In this document: positions 1 through 7,166 of the stretch, piece by piece
How positions within the stretch are numbered: the first letter of the stretch is position 1
Layout of the letters: every line of letters starts with the position of its first letter
Assembly: GCF_002422095.1 (NCBI RefSeq)
Contig: NZ_DITB01000069.1
Span: 1 to 23,750, forward strand
Source: Flavobacterium sp. UBA6195
Lineage (GTDB): Bacteria; Bacteroidota; Bacteroidia; Flavobacteriales; Flavobacteriaceae
Direction of reading: 5' to 3'
DNA: 23,750 bases
Made by a program: the position numbers and the translations under genes
The notes under the pieces: generated by a model
Told to the model about the DNA's origin: nothing
The model's database searches: none
The model's input: the letters and a program-made list of their open reading frames with translations, nothing else

Positions 1-108
1 GCAGATTCGCAGATTTTTTTTTAGTATTGGTTTTTATTTGAATACGTATATTGATTATGTTGATTCAAATTATTCTTTTTATTTTAATTTGCGAATCTGT
101 GGTTTATT
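1..108. other. Intergenic region with inverted CAGATTCGC repeat
   Basis: This region lies downstream of the RND transporter gene. It holds CAGATTCGC (2-10) and its reverse complement GCGAATCTG (91-99), plus an 8-bp tandem unit (GCAGATTC at 1-8, GCAGATTT at 9-16). No gene or convincing terminator is visible. The arms are 80 bp apart and the left one touches the window edge. Confidence 0.4.
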
Positions 109-3100
109 TTATTTCTCTAAAGCATCTAAATTATCAAATTCTGGTCGGTGTTTTTTAGCTCTTGACCACATTAAATAAATGGCTGGAATTACAAATAAAG
201 TTAAGATTAATGAGAACATCGTTCCGCCTACAATTACAACTCCCATTCCCATTCTACTTGCCGAAGCTGCTCCAAGTGATAAAGCAATAGGTAAAGCTCC
301 TAAAGCAATGGCTAAACTTGTCATTAAAATTGGTCGTAAACGCGCTTCCGAAGCTTCTAAAATGGCATCGTATTTCGATTTTCCTTGTTCTCGAAGTTGG
401 TTCGCAAATTCGACTATCAAAATTCCGTTTTTGGTTACGAGTCCAATCAGCATGACGGTTCCAATCTGACTAAAAATATTCCATGTTTGACCAAATAACC
501 ATAGCGAAAATAACGCTCCAGCTACCGCCATTGGTACAGTTAGAATGATGATAAATGGGTCAATAAAACTTTCAAATTGTGCGGCTAAAATCAAATAAAT
601 TAATAATAATGCCAATCCGAAAGCGAAAGAAGTATTGGAACTACTTTCTATGAAGTCACGTGATTCACCACCTAAATCGGTTGTAAAAGTATCATCTAAT
701 ACTTTTTCTTTGATTTCATCCATCGCATTGATACCATCAATCATACTTTTTCCAGGCGCTAAACCTGCAGAAACCGTTGCCGACATGTAGCGATTGTTAT
801 GGAATAATTGCGGTGGATTACTTTGTTCTTCTACCTCAACTACGTTGTCTAATTGGATTAATTCACCTGCTTTATTCTTAACGAACATTGAAGTTAAATC
901 CAATGGAGCATCGCGGTCTTTTTCGTCAAATTGTCCAATAACTTGATATTGTTTTCCATTTTGCATGAAATAACCAAAACGTTGTCCACTTAATGATAAT
1001 TGTAAAGTTTGCGCTACATCTAAAACCGAAATTCCTAAACTTTCTGCCTTTTCACGATTAATGGTTACGTTAATTTCAGGTTTATTAAATTTTAAGTTCA
1101 CATCTACATTCGAGAAAGTTTCGTTTTTACTCGCTTCTTCCATGAATTGTGGAATCTTTTCTCTTAATTTTTCAAAATTTGGTGCTTGAATAATGTATTG
1201 AATTGGCAAGCCACCACGTCTGTTTACTGAAATGGTTGGTTGTTCCGAAACGTTAACTTTGGCTTGTGGATATTTTTTGGTCCATTTGTTTAAATCGTCC
1301 ACAATTTCTTTTTGTGATTTTTCACGTTCACTTGGGTCTACCAATGCTAAACGAACTCTTCCTGCATTAACAGAAGACGACATAAAACCTGGTGAAGTGA
1401 TTACCAATGCTACTTTCTTTTCTGGAATAGAATCGTTAATTAATTTGGATAAATCTTCCATAAAACGATCGGTATATTCGTATGTTGCACCTTCTGGAGT
1501 AGTTACACTAATAATTCCTAAACTTCTATCATCGTAAGGAGCAGTTTCTTTTGGAAGAATGGCAAAAAATAACACAATCAATCCGATACAAGCTCCGATA
1601 ATTGGGAAACTCAACCATTTTCTTTTTAAGAAATTAGTTAATGCATTGGCATATCCAGTATTTAAGCTTACGAAGAATGGTTCTGTAGCTTCATAAAATT
1701 TGGTTTTCTTTTGTTCGCCACCTTTCATTAAATACGCATTTAACATTGGTGTTAAAGTCAAGGATACAAAGGCGGAAATTAATACGGCGGCACCAATGAC
1801 GACACCGAACTCTCTAAACAATCGTCCCACAAATCCTTCCAAGAAAATAATGGGTAAGAAAACGGCAGCTAATGTTACCGAAATCGAAATTACAGCAAAG
1901 AATATTTCATTCGAACCTTTGATAGCTGCCTCGATAGGCGACATACCTTCTTCAACTTTTTTGAAGATGTTTTCGGTTACTACAATTCCGTCGTCAACTA
2001 CTAATCCTGTGGCTAAAACGATGGCTAATAGCGTTAAAACGTTGATAGAGAAACCACACAAATACATTATAAAGAAAGTAGCAATCAACGAAACCGGAAT
2101 ATCAATTAAAGGTCGGAATGCGATAGACCAATCTCTAAAGAATAAGAAGATAATGATGATTACCAAAATAACAGAAATTGCTAATGTTTCCGCAACTTCA
2201 ACTACTGATTTCTTAATGAAAATAGTATTATCCAAAGCAATATCTAATTTGATGTCACTCGGTAAATCTTTCTTTAATTTATCAACTTCGGCATAAAATT
2301 GTTCGGCAATTTCTAGGTAATTCGTTCCTGGTTGCGGAATAATAGCCACAGCCACCATTGGATTACCTGATTCGGTAAACTTGGTTTCTAAATTTTCGGA
2401 AGCTAAAACTGCATAGCCAATATCGCTTAAACGAACGGTTTTATTCGCATCAGCTACAATGATAATATCGTTGAATTCCTTTTCTGTAGATAAATTTCCA
2501 AGGGTTTTTACCATTAATTCGGTATTGGCACCTGTTAATTTTCCTGAAGGTAATTCTACATTTTGTTTGTCTAAAGCATTTCGAACATCGGCAACCGTGA
2601 TACCATAAGCGTTTAATTTTATCGGATCCATCCAAATTCGCATCGAATAACGCTTTTGTCCCCAAATTTGTACGCTACTCACACCAGGAATCGTTTGAAT
2701 TCTCTCGGAGATTACGTTTTCAGCATAATCACTCAATTCTAATGCATTTCTAGTTTGACTTTGAACAGTCATCGAAATAATCGCATCAGAATCCGCGTCT
2801 GCTTTAGCAACTACTGGTGGCGCATCAATATCTTGCGGTAAACTTCTAACAGCTTGCGATACTTTATCACGCACATCGTTAGCCGCTTCTTCTAAGTTTT
2901 TCTCTAATTTGAATTCGACTGTAATATTACTCGAACCTTGATTACTTGAAGACGTAATATTTCGAATACCATCAATGGAGTTAATAGCTTTTTCAAGTGG
3001 TTCGGTGATTTGCGATTCGATAATATCGGCATTAGCACCGGTGTAGTTTGTTCGAACGTTAATTACGGCTGGATCAATCGATGGGAATTCGCGAACACCC

Positions 3101-3195
3101 AAATAACTAAAACCTAAAATACCAAAAAGGATAATCAGTAAATTGATTACAATGGTAAATACGGGTCTTTTTATACTTAAAGTAGATAAACTCAT
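109..3195 (-). CDS. RND (HAE1/AcrB-type) efflux transporter, inner-membrane subunit
   Basis: This is the proton-driven inner-membrane pump of a tripartite efflux system, probably exporting drugs or other amphiphiles. The 1028 residues match the usual AcrB/MexB length of 1020-1050. A first membrane helix lies at about 11-33, followed by a large periplasmic porter domain, a helix bundle at about 335-540, a second periplasmic loop, and a final bundle from about 850. The proton-relay residues are present: the Asp pair in GLVVDDG is D401-D402, and the TM10 lysine in LVTKNG is K922. The pump is therefore predicted to be active. The start ATG lies 38 bp after the stop of the adaptor gene, so the two are probably co-transcribed. 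No TolC-like outer-membrane gene is visible in the window. Substrate cannot be told from sequence. Confidence 0.95.
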   Translation of the reverse strand: MSLSTLSIKRPVFTIVINLLIILFGILGFSYLGVREFPSIDPAVINVRTNYTGANADIIESQITEPLEKAINSIDGIRNITSSSNQGSSNITVEFKLEKNLEEAANDVRDKVSQAVRSLPQDIDAPPVVAKADADSDAIISMTVQSQTRNALELSDYAENVISERIQTIPGVSSVQIWGQKRYSMRIWMDPIKLNAYGITVADVRNALDKQNVELPSGKLTGANTELMVKTLGNLSTEKEFNDIIIVADANKTVRLSDIGYAVLASENLETKFTESGNPMVAVAIIPQPGTNYLEIAEQFYAEVDKLKKDLPSDIKLDIALDNTIFIKKSVVEVAETLAISVILVIIIIFLFFRDWSIAFRPLIDIPVSLIATFFIMYLCGFSINVLTLLAIVLATGLVVDDGIVVTENIFKKVEEGMSPIEAAIKGSNEIFFAVISISVTLAAVFLPIIFLEGFVGRLFREFGVVIGAAVLISAFVSLTLTPMLNAYLMKGGEQKKTKFYEATEPFFVSLNTGYANALTNFLKRKWLSFPIIGACIGLIVLFFAILPKETAPYDDRSLGIISVTTPEGATYEYTDRFMEDLSKLINDSIPEKKVALVITSPGFMSSSVNAGRVRLALVDPSEREKSQKEIVDDLNKWTKKYPQAKVNVSEQPTISVNRRGGLPIQYIIQAPNFEKLREKIPQFMEEASKNETFSNVDVNLKFNKPEINVTINREKAESLGISVLDVAQTLQLSLSGQRFGYFMQNGKQYQVIGQFDEKDRDAPLDLTSMFVKNKAGELIQLDNVVEVEEQSNPPQLFHNNRYMSATVSAGLAPGKSMIDGINAMDEIKEKVLDDTFTTDLGGESRDFIESSSNTSFAFGLALLLIYLILAAQFESFIDPFIIILTVPMAVAGALFSLWLFGQTWNIFSQIGTVMLIGLVTKNGILIVEFANQLREQGKSKYDAILEASEARLRPILMTSLAIALGALPIALSLGAASASRMGMGVVIVGGTMFSLILTLFVIPAIYLMWSRAKKHRPEFDNLDALEK

Positions 3196-3201
3196 TTTAA
3201 A

Positions 3202-3229
3202 TTTAGAAGTTTGAAATTAGAATTTAGAA
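3202..3229 (-). repeat. Degenerate 7-bp tandem array upstream of the RND transporter gene
   Basis: On the plus strand there are four consecutive 7-mers: TTTAGAA, GTTTGAA, ATTAGAA, TTTAGAA. On the coding strand these are TTCTAAA-type units, ending 7 bp before the transporter ATG, between the adaptor stop and the transporter start. Confidence 0.65.
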
Positions 3230-3233
3230 AAGC

Positions 3234-4292
3234 TTATTTTACTTTTACTTTGATATCAGCATCATCTTTTAGAGCCATAACGCCAGAAGTTAGAATTGTA
3301 TCTCCTGATTTTACGCCTTGCGTAACGATTACATCTTTATCCGTTCTGGCGATAGTTTCTATTTTTACTTCTTTTGCTTTTCCATTGTTGGCAATATAAA
3401 CTACTTTTCCGTCTTGAACAGGAACAACCGCTTCTGAAGGAATTTGAATGGCACCTTTGATATTTTTTAGAGGAAGTTCGATAGTAGCAAAGGTTCCTGC
3501 TAAAAGTTTTCCATTCGGATTTTCGGCAATGGCTCTGATTTTTAAGGTTCGAGTGGAAGTTTCAATTTCAGGTTCGATGGCGTAAATTTTAGCTGTAAAT
3601 TTTTCAGTATTATTTGGAATTGTGAATTGGATATTAGTATTGTTTTCTACTTCCGAAGCATATTTTTCAGGAATAGAGAAACTAATTTTTACTTGATTCG
3701 CACTAACCAATTTGGTGATTAGGGTAGTAGGAGTTACATAGGTTCCAGGAGAAATATTGCGTAAACCAATTTTTCCCGAAAATGGTGCTCTAATAGTTGT
3801 TTTAGCAATTTGCGCTTGAATCAATTGTGTTTGTGCTTTTAGACTTCTGTATTCAGCACTAGCAATATCGTATTCTTCTTGCGAAATCGCTTCTTTTTGT
3901 AATAGTAATTTAGCTCTTCTTTCATTTTCAGAAGCTAAACTTTGACGGGTTTGAGCTTGCGAAAGTTGGGCACGAAGTTCAATATCGTTTACTTTCAATA
4001 AAACCTGACCTTTACTCACGTTAGTTCCTTCTGTGAAATAGATTTTCTCCACAATTCCAGAAACTTCGCTTCTAATTTCCACATTTTCGTTAGCTTCAAT
4101 AGAACCAGAAAGTGAAATGGTATTAGCAAAATTAGTTTCTGAAACGACTATGGCATCGACCATCATTGGTGGTTTTTTATCTCCTTTTCCACCGCCTTTT
4201 TCAGATTCAGCACTGTTTTTTGTAATTCTATATCCAATTAAACCAACAAGAGTTAAAGTGAGTAGCGTGATGCTTATAGTTTTTATTTTCAT
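3234..4292 (-). CDS. RND efflux periplasmic adaptor (membrane fusion protein)
   Basis: This is the periplasmic adaptor linking the RND transporter encoded just downstream to an outer-membrane channel. It has an N-terminal hydrophobic segment (about residues 4-22) without a lipobox cysteine, so it is probably membrane-anchored through an uncleaved helix. After a Gly/Lys-rich linker come the lipoyl-like half-motifs (VEIRSEVSGIVEKI near 72-85 and TTIRAPFSGKIGLRN near 166-180). These flank an alpha-helical hairpin rich in Gln and Ala (about 105-160). A beta-barrel and a membrane-proximal domain follow to residue 352. The order adaptor then pump is usual for HlyD/AcrA-type operons. It is the first gene of the operon, and a candidate promoter lies at 4323-4351. 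Confidence 0.93.
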   Translation of the reverse strand: MKIKTISITLLTLTLVGLIGYRITKNSAESEKGGGKGDKKPPMMVDAIVVSETNFANTISLSGSIEANENVEIRSEVSGIVEKIYFTEGTNVSKGQVLLKVNDIELRAQLSQAQTRQSLASENERRAKLLLQKEAISQEEYDIASAEYRSLKAQTQLIQAQIAKTTIRAPFSGKIGLRNISPGTYVTPTTLITKLVSANQVKISFSIPEKYASEVENNTNIQFTIPNNTEKFTAKIYAIEPEIETSTRTLKIRAIAENPNGKLLAGTFATIELPLKNIKGAIQIPSEAVVPVQDGKVVYIANNGKAKEVKIETIARTDKDVIVTQGVKSGDTILTSGVMALKDDADIKVKVK

Positions 4293-4322
4293 AATATGAT
4301 ATGCTTCTTAATGATACAGCTA

Positions 4323-4351
4323 CAAAGTTAAGTTTTACAAAATAATTACAA
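4323..4351 (-). promoter_or_regulatory. Candidate Bacteroidetes-type promoter of the RND operon
   Basis: Read on the minus strand, TTG (4351-4349), an 18-nt spacer and TAACTTTG (4330-4323) match the Bacteroidetes sigma-A consensus TTTG/TAnnTTTG. They lie about 30 bp upstream of the adaptor ATG. An imperfect dyad (4325-4334 with 4350-4360, one-base indel) overlaps both boxes and could be an operator. This is pattern matching only. Confidence 0.45.
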
Positions 4352-4490
4352 CTTTAACTTATCATTTATTTAACATTGTTGTAGATACAAATGTTTTAAA
4401 AATTTGAGATTTATTTAAAAAAGTTACGAAATAGGTGTTGAAATTTACTTTTTGTTATAATTTTCTACACTTCATTACATTAAATGAAAT

Positions 4491-7025
4491 TTAGCTAATG
4501 TAATTCCAAATCGTTTTCTTTTTGCTTAACTCAATAAATGCTTCTCGAAGTTTTGCATGTTCAGGCTTTTCCATTGGAGCATCATCTTTTAGCAATTTGA
4601 TAGCGTGATGACGCGCCAATTGTAAAATTTCTTTATCTCTTACCAAATCCGCAATTTGAAGATTTAAAACACCACTTTGTTGTTTACCCATAATATCCCC
4701 TGGACCACGCAATTTTAAATCCACTTCCGAAATTTCAAAACCATCATTAGTACGAACCATCGTTTCCATTCGGATTTTACTATCGTTACTGAGTTTATGA
4801 CTTGTCATTAAGATACAATAACTTTGTTCAGCACCACGACCTACACGTCCACGTAACTGATGCAATTGCGATAAGCCAAAACGTTCTGCACTTTCAATTA
4901 CCATAACAGAAGCGTTTGGAACATTCACCCCAACTTCAATCACAGTCGTTGCGACCATAATATTGGTTTTCCCTTCCGAAAATCGTCTCATTTCTTCATC
5001 TTTATCGGCTGGTTTCATTTTTCCGTGAACGATAGAGATAGAATATTGCGGTAAAGGAAAATCTCTTGAAATACTTTCGTAACCATCCATCAAATCTTTA
5101 TAATCCATTTTTTCCGACTCTTGAATCAATGGATAAACGATATAAACTTGGCGTCCTTTCGAAATTTCATCTTTTAAGAATTTCCAAACTTTCAATCGGT
5201 TCGAATCATAACGATGAACGGTTTGAATCGGTTTTCTACCAGGTGGTAATTCATCAATGACTGAAATATCTAAATCACCGTACAAACTCATAGCTAAAGT
5301 TCGTGGAATTGGAGTAGCGGTCATGACGAGAACGTGAGGTGGAATAGCCCCACCTACCTCCCCAGAAGGGAGGCTTTCCAAGATTGCGGATATTTTATTT
5401 AATGTGTTTTCCGTATTATTAATGACTTCTTCATTAGTGAAACGAATAACTTTAAAACCAATTTCATTTAGTATTTGAGTACGCAATTCATCAGCTTCTT
5501 TTTGTTCAAAAGTATTGTGATAACCACCGTCAACTTCAATTATTAGATTTTTTTCTAAACAAACAAAGTCAGCAATAAAAATATCTATAATATGCTGTCT
5601 TCTGAATTTGTACTTGAGATTTTTATTTCTCAAAAATTCCCAAAGAATATTTTCTGCTTGTGTGCCATTTTTTTTATTATCTTTTTTAAGATTTTTTAAA
5701 AGCGCATAGGTTGAAGGGCGTGCTGTTTGATATTTTTGTATTACACGTTCCGTTTCCCCTCTTTTGGAGGGGTTAGGGGAGGCCTTTCCCCAAAGTTTAG
5801 AACGTTGTTCCACACCAAATCTGTGTTGCTCATCAATAATCGCTAGGCCTAAATTATGAAATTGAACTTTATCTTCTAACAAAGCATGCGTTCCAATTAA
5901 AATATCCAAAGTACCATTTTCGAGTTCTTCGTGGATAATTTTTCTATCTGAAGTTTTAGTTGAACCCGTTAATATTTTTATATTGATATTAAGTTCTTTA
6001 GCTAATTCAGTAATTCCGTTAAAATGTTGATTGGCTAGAATTTCGGTTGGCGCCATTAAGCAACTTTGAAAACCATTATCTTTTGCCAAAAGCATGCACA
6101 TTAACGCTACGATAGTTTTTCCAGAACCTACGTCGCCTTGTAATAAACGATTCATTTGGGCGTTGCTGCCTAAATCATTTCGGATTTCTTTTAAAACGCG
6201 TTTTTGGGCATTAGTTAAATCAAAAGGTAGATGATTTTTATAAAAATTATTAAAGTTTTCACCCACTTTTTCAAACGGCATTCCTTTGATTTTATGCTTG
6301 CGAATGAGGTTCTTCGTAATCAATTGCAATTGAATGAAAAACAATTCTTCAAACTTTAATCTGAATTGCGCTTTTGCCAATAAATCTTGGCTTTTTGGAA
6401 AATGAATATTGAATAAAGCCGCATTTTTTGGAATCAATTTTAATTCATCCAAAAGATAATTCGGAAGATTCTCTGAAAACAAAGCTTGGGTTTCTACAAA
6501 CAATTGTTGCATCATTTTATTGATGACTTTGTTCGAAATTCCTTTGTTAGCTAATTTTTCCGTACTTGGATAAACCGGTTGCATTGCCGAACGAAGACTG
6601 GCTTTGTGTTCTTCCAACAATTCCATTTCGGGATGCGCCATGTTGTAAGTTGCGCCAAATTGGGTAACTTTTCCAAAAATCACATACGGAATATTGATTT
6701 TGATGCTTTCTCGGATCCATTTTTGACCTTGAAACCATACGAGTTCCATTTGTCCGGTTTCATCTACAAAAGTCGCAACCAATCTCGATTTTCCTTTTCC
6801 TTGCTCAACCGTTTTAATATTGATGATTTTTCCAACGATTTGAACTTCAGAATTGCTGTTTTGCAGTTCGTTAATTCTGTAATAGCGAGTTCTATCAATG
6901 TAACGATTGGGGAATAAATTCAGTAAATCGACATATTTATGAATGCCCAACTCCTTGCGCAATAAATCGCCACGCTGCGGACCAACGCCTTTGAGATATT
7001 CTATGGGAGTTTCGAGTAAATTCAT
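4491..7025 (-). CDS. recG: ATP-dependent DNA helicase RecG with inserted DUF559 nuclease domain
   Basis: RecG is a superfamily-2 helicase that remodels stalled replication forks and Holliday junctions. The N-terminal wedge/OB region (about 1-230) is followed by helicase motifs: Walker A GDVGSGKT near 296-303, DEQH near 397-400, TATPIPRT near 570, and the C-terminal VGRGAEQSYC and RGPGDIMG blocks. The protein is 844 residues, while Bacteroidetes RecG is usually about 700. The excess is explained by an in-frame insert from about A415 to A560, between motifs II and III, encoding a DUF559/Vsr-like endonuclease domain. Joining the two alanines would restore a 699-residue protein reading ...WGKAIPPHVLVMTATP. 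All helicase motifs are intact, so I infer a functional protein with an extra domain rather than a pseudogene. This remains untested. Confidence 0.95.
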   Translation of the reverse strand: MNLLETPIEYLKGVGPQRGDLLRKELGIHKYVDLLNLFPNRYIDRTRYYRINELQNSNSEVQIVGKIINIKTVEQGKGKSRLVATFVDETGQMELVWFQGQKWIRESIKINIPYVIFGKVTQFGATYNMAHPEMELLEEHKASLRSAMQPVYPSTEKLANKGISNKVINKMMQQLFVETQALFSENLPNYLLDELKLIPKNAALFNIHFPKSQDLLAKAQFRLKFEELFFIQLQLITKNLIRKHKIKGMPFEKVGENFNNFYKNHLPFDLTNAQKRVLKEIRNDLGSNAQMNRLLQGDVGSGKTIVALMCMLLAKDNGFQSCLMAPTEILANQHFNGITELAKELNINIKILTGSTKTSDRKIIHEELENGTLDILIGTHALLEDKVQFHNLGLAIIDEQHRFGVEQRSKLWGKASPNPSKRGETERVIQKYQTARPSTYALLKNLKKDNKKNGTQAENILWEFLRNKNLKYKFRRQHIIDIFIADFVCLEKNLIIEVDGGYHNTFEQKEADELRTQILNEIGFKVIRFTNEEVINNTENTLNKISAILESLPSGEVGGAIPPHVLVMTATPIPRTLAMSLYGDLDISVIDELPPGRKPIQTVHRYDSNRLKVWKFLKDEISKGRQVYIVYPLIQESEKMDYKDLMDGYESISRDFPLPQYSISIVHGKMKPADKDEEMRRFSEGKTNIMVATTVIEVGVNVPNASVMVIESAERFGLSQLHQLRGRVGRGAEQSYCILMTSHKLSNDSKIRMETMVRTNDGFEISEVDLKLRGPGDIMGKQQSGVLNLQIADLVRDKEILQLARHHAIKLLKDDAPMEKPEHAKLREAFIELSKKKTIWNYIS
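5347..5373 (+). repeat. GC-rich hairpin repeat, downstream end of the recG insert, inverted
   Basis: On the plus strand this reads a GCCCCACCTA leader then a hairpin with 6-bp arms CCTCCC/GGGAGG and loop CAGAA. It is inverted with respect to the copy at 5756-5783. On the recG strand it is translated as PSGEVGGA. The stem differs from the other copy at two pairs, and both differences are compensated. Confidence 0.8.
5756..5783 (-). repeat. GC-rich hairpin repeat, upstream end of the recG insert
   Basis: On the coding strand this reads a GCCTCCCCTAA leader followed by a hairpin with 6-bp arms CCCCTC/GAGGGG and loop CAAAA. It is translated in frame as SPNPSKRGE. It aligns at about 20 of 28 positions with the reverse complement of the repeat at 5347-5373, and it resembles the solo copy at 12038-12059. 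Confidence 0.8.
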
Positions 7026-7040
7026 TTATTATTATTTATC

Positions 7041-7068
7041 GTAGTGACAAGTCGCGACTTGTCTGTAC
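7041..7068. repeat. Perfect 18-bp palindrome with flanking GTA/TAC arms
   Basis: GACAAGTCGCGACTTGTC (7046-7063) is self-complementary with no loop. After a 2-bp mismatch the dyad continues as GTA (7041-7043) and TAC (7066-7068). It sits in the 141-bp gap between the divergent recG and M1 peptidase genes, 20 bp upstream of the recG ATG. It could be a dispersed repeat, an operator, or a cruciform or RNA hairpin in the recG leader. Confidence 0.8.
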
Positions 7069-7166
7069 TTATGTGTGGATTCAAAAGCGAAGATAGTTTA
7101 TAATTTGTTAATTTAGAAATCGGAGAAATTGAAAATGTTTATATTCGTACTTTATTATATTCCATT

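Larger units (their letters stand above)
5347..5783 (-). mobile_element. DUF559 endonuclease module inserted in recG, bounded by inverted hairpin repeats
   Basis: The module is an in-frame segment of recG, running on the minus strand from the repeat at 5756-5783 to the repeat at 5347-5373. It encodes RPSTYALL..., then a PD-(D/E)XK-type core: QAENILWEFL, FRRQHIIDIFIADF with D486, LIIEVDGGYH with E497 and D499, and GFKVIRFTNEEV. This is the conserved DUF559 (Vsr-related) pattern. The terminal repeats are GC-rich while the body is AT-rich like the host. There is no Met codon inside the module, so the domain can be made only as part of RecG. There are no intein splice motifs and no transposase. 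I infer a small homing-type or palindromic element; excision between two GC dinucleotides would restore the RecG frame. Confidence 0.75.

Noticed and set aside
1700..2296. 198-residue plus-strand frame inside the RND transporter gene
   Set aside because: It lies opposite conserved RND membrane segments, has Ile/Thr/Lys-rich composition typical of antisense frames and shows no domain.
5374..5755. DUF559 nuclease as a separately translated gene inside recG
   Set aside because: No Met codon occurs within the module and I see no convincing alternative start or ribosome binding site, so only a fusion is supported.
5756..5772. GC-rich hairpin as a transcription terminator within recG
   Set aside because: It is followed by coding sequence without a T-run, and a related hairpin occurs in frame in pcrA, so a repeat element explains it better.
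5347..5783. The recG insert as an intein or self-splicing intron
   Set aside because: There is no Cys/Ser...His-Asn-Cys splice-junction arrangement and no HINT blocks. The segment is fully open in the RecG frame and too short for an intein. No intron core is apparent.
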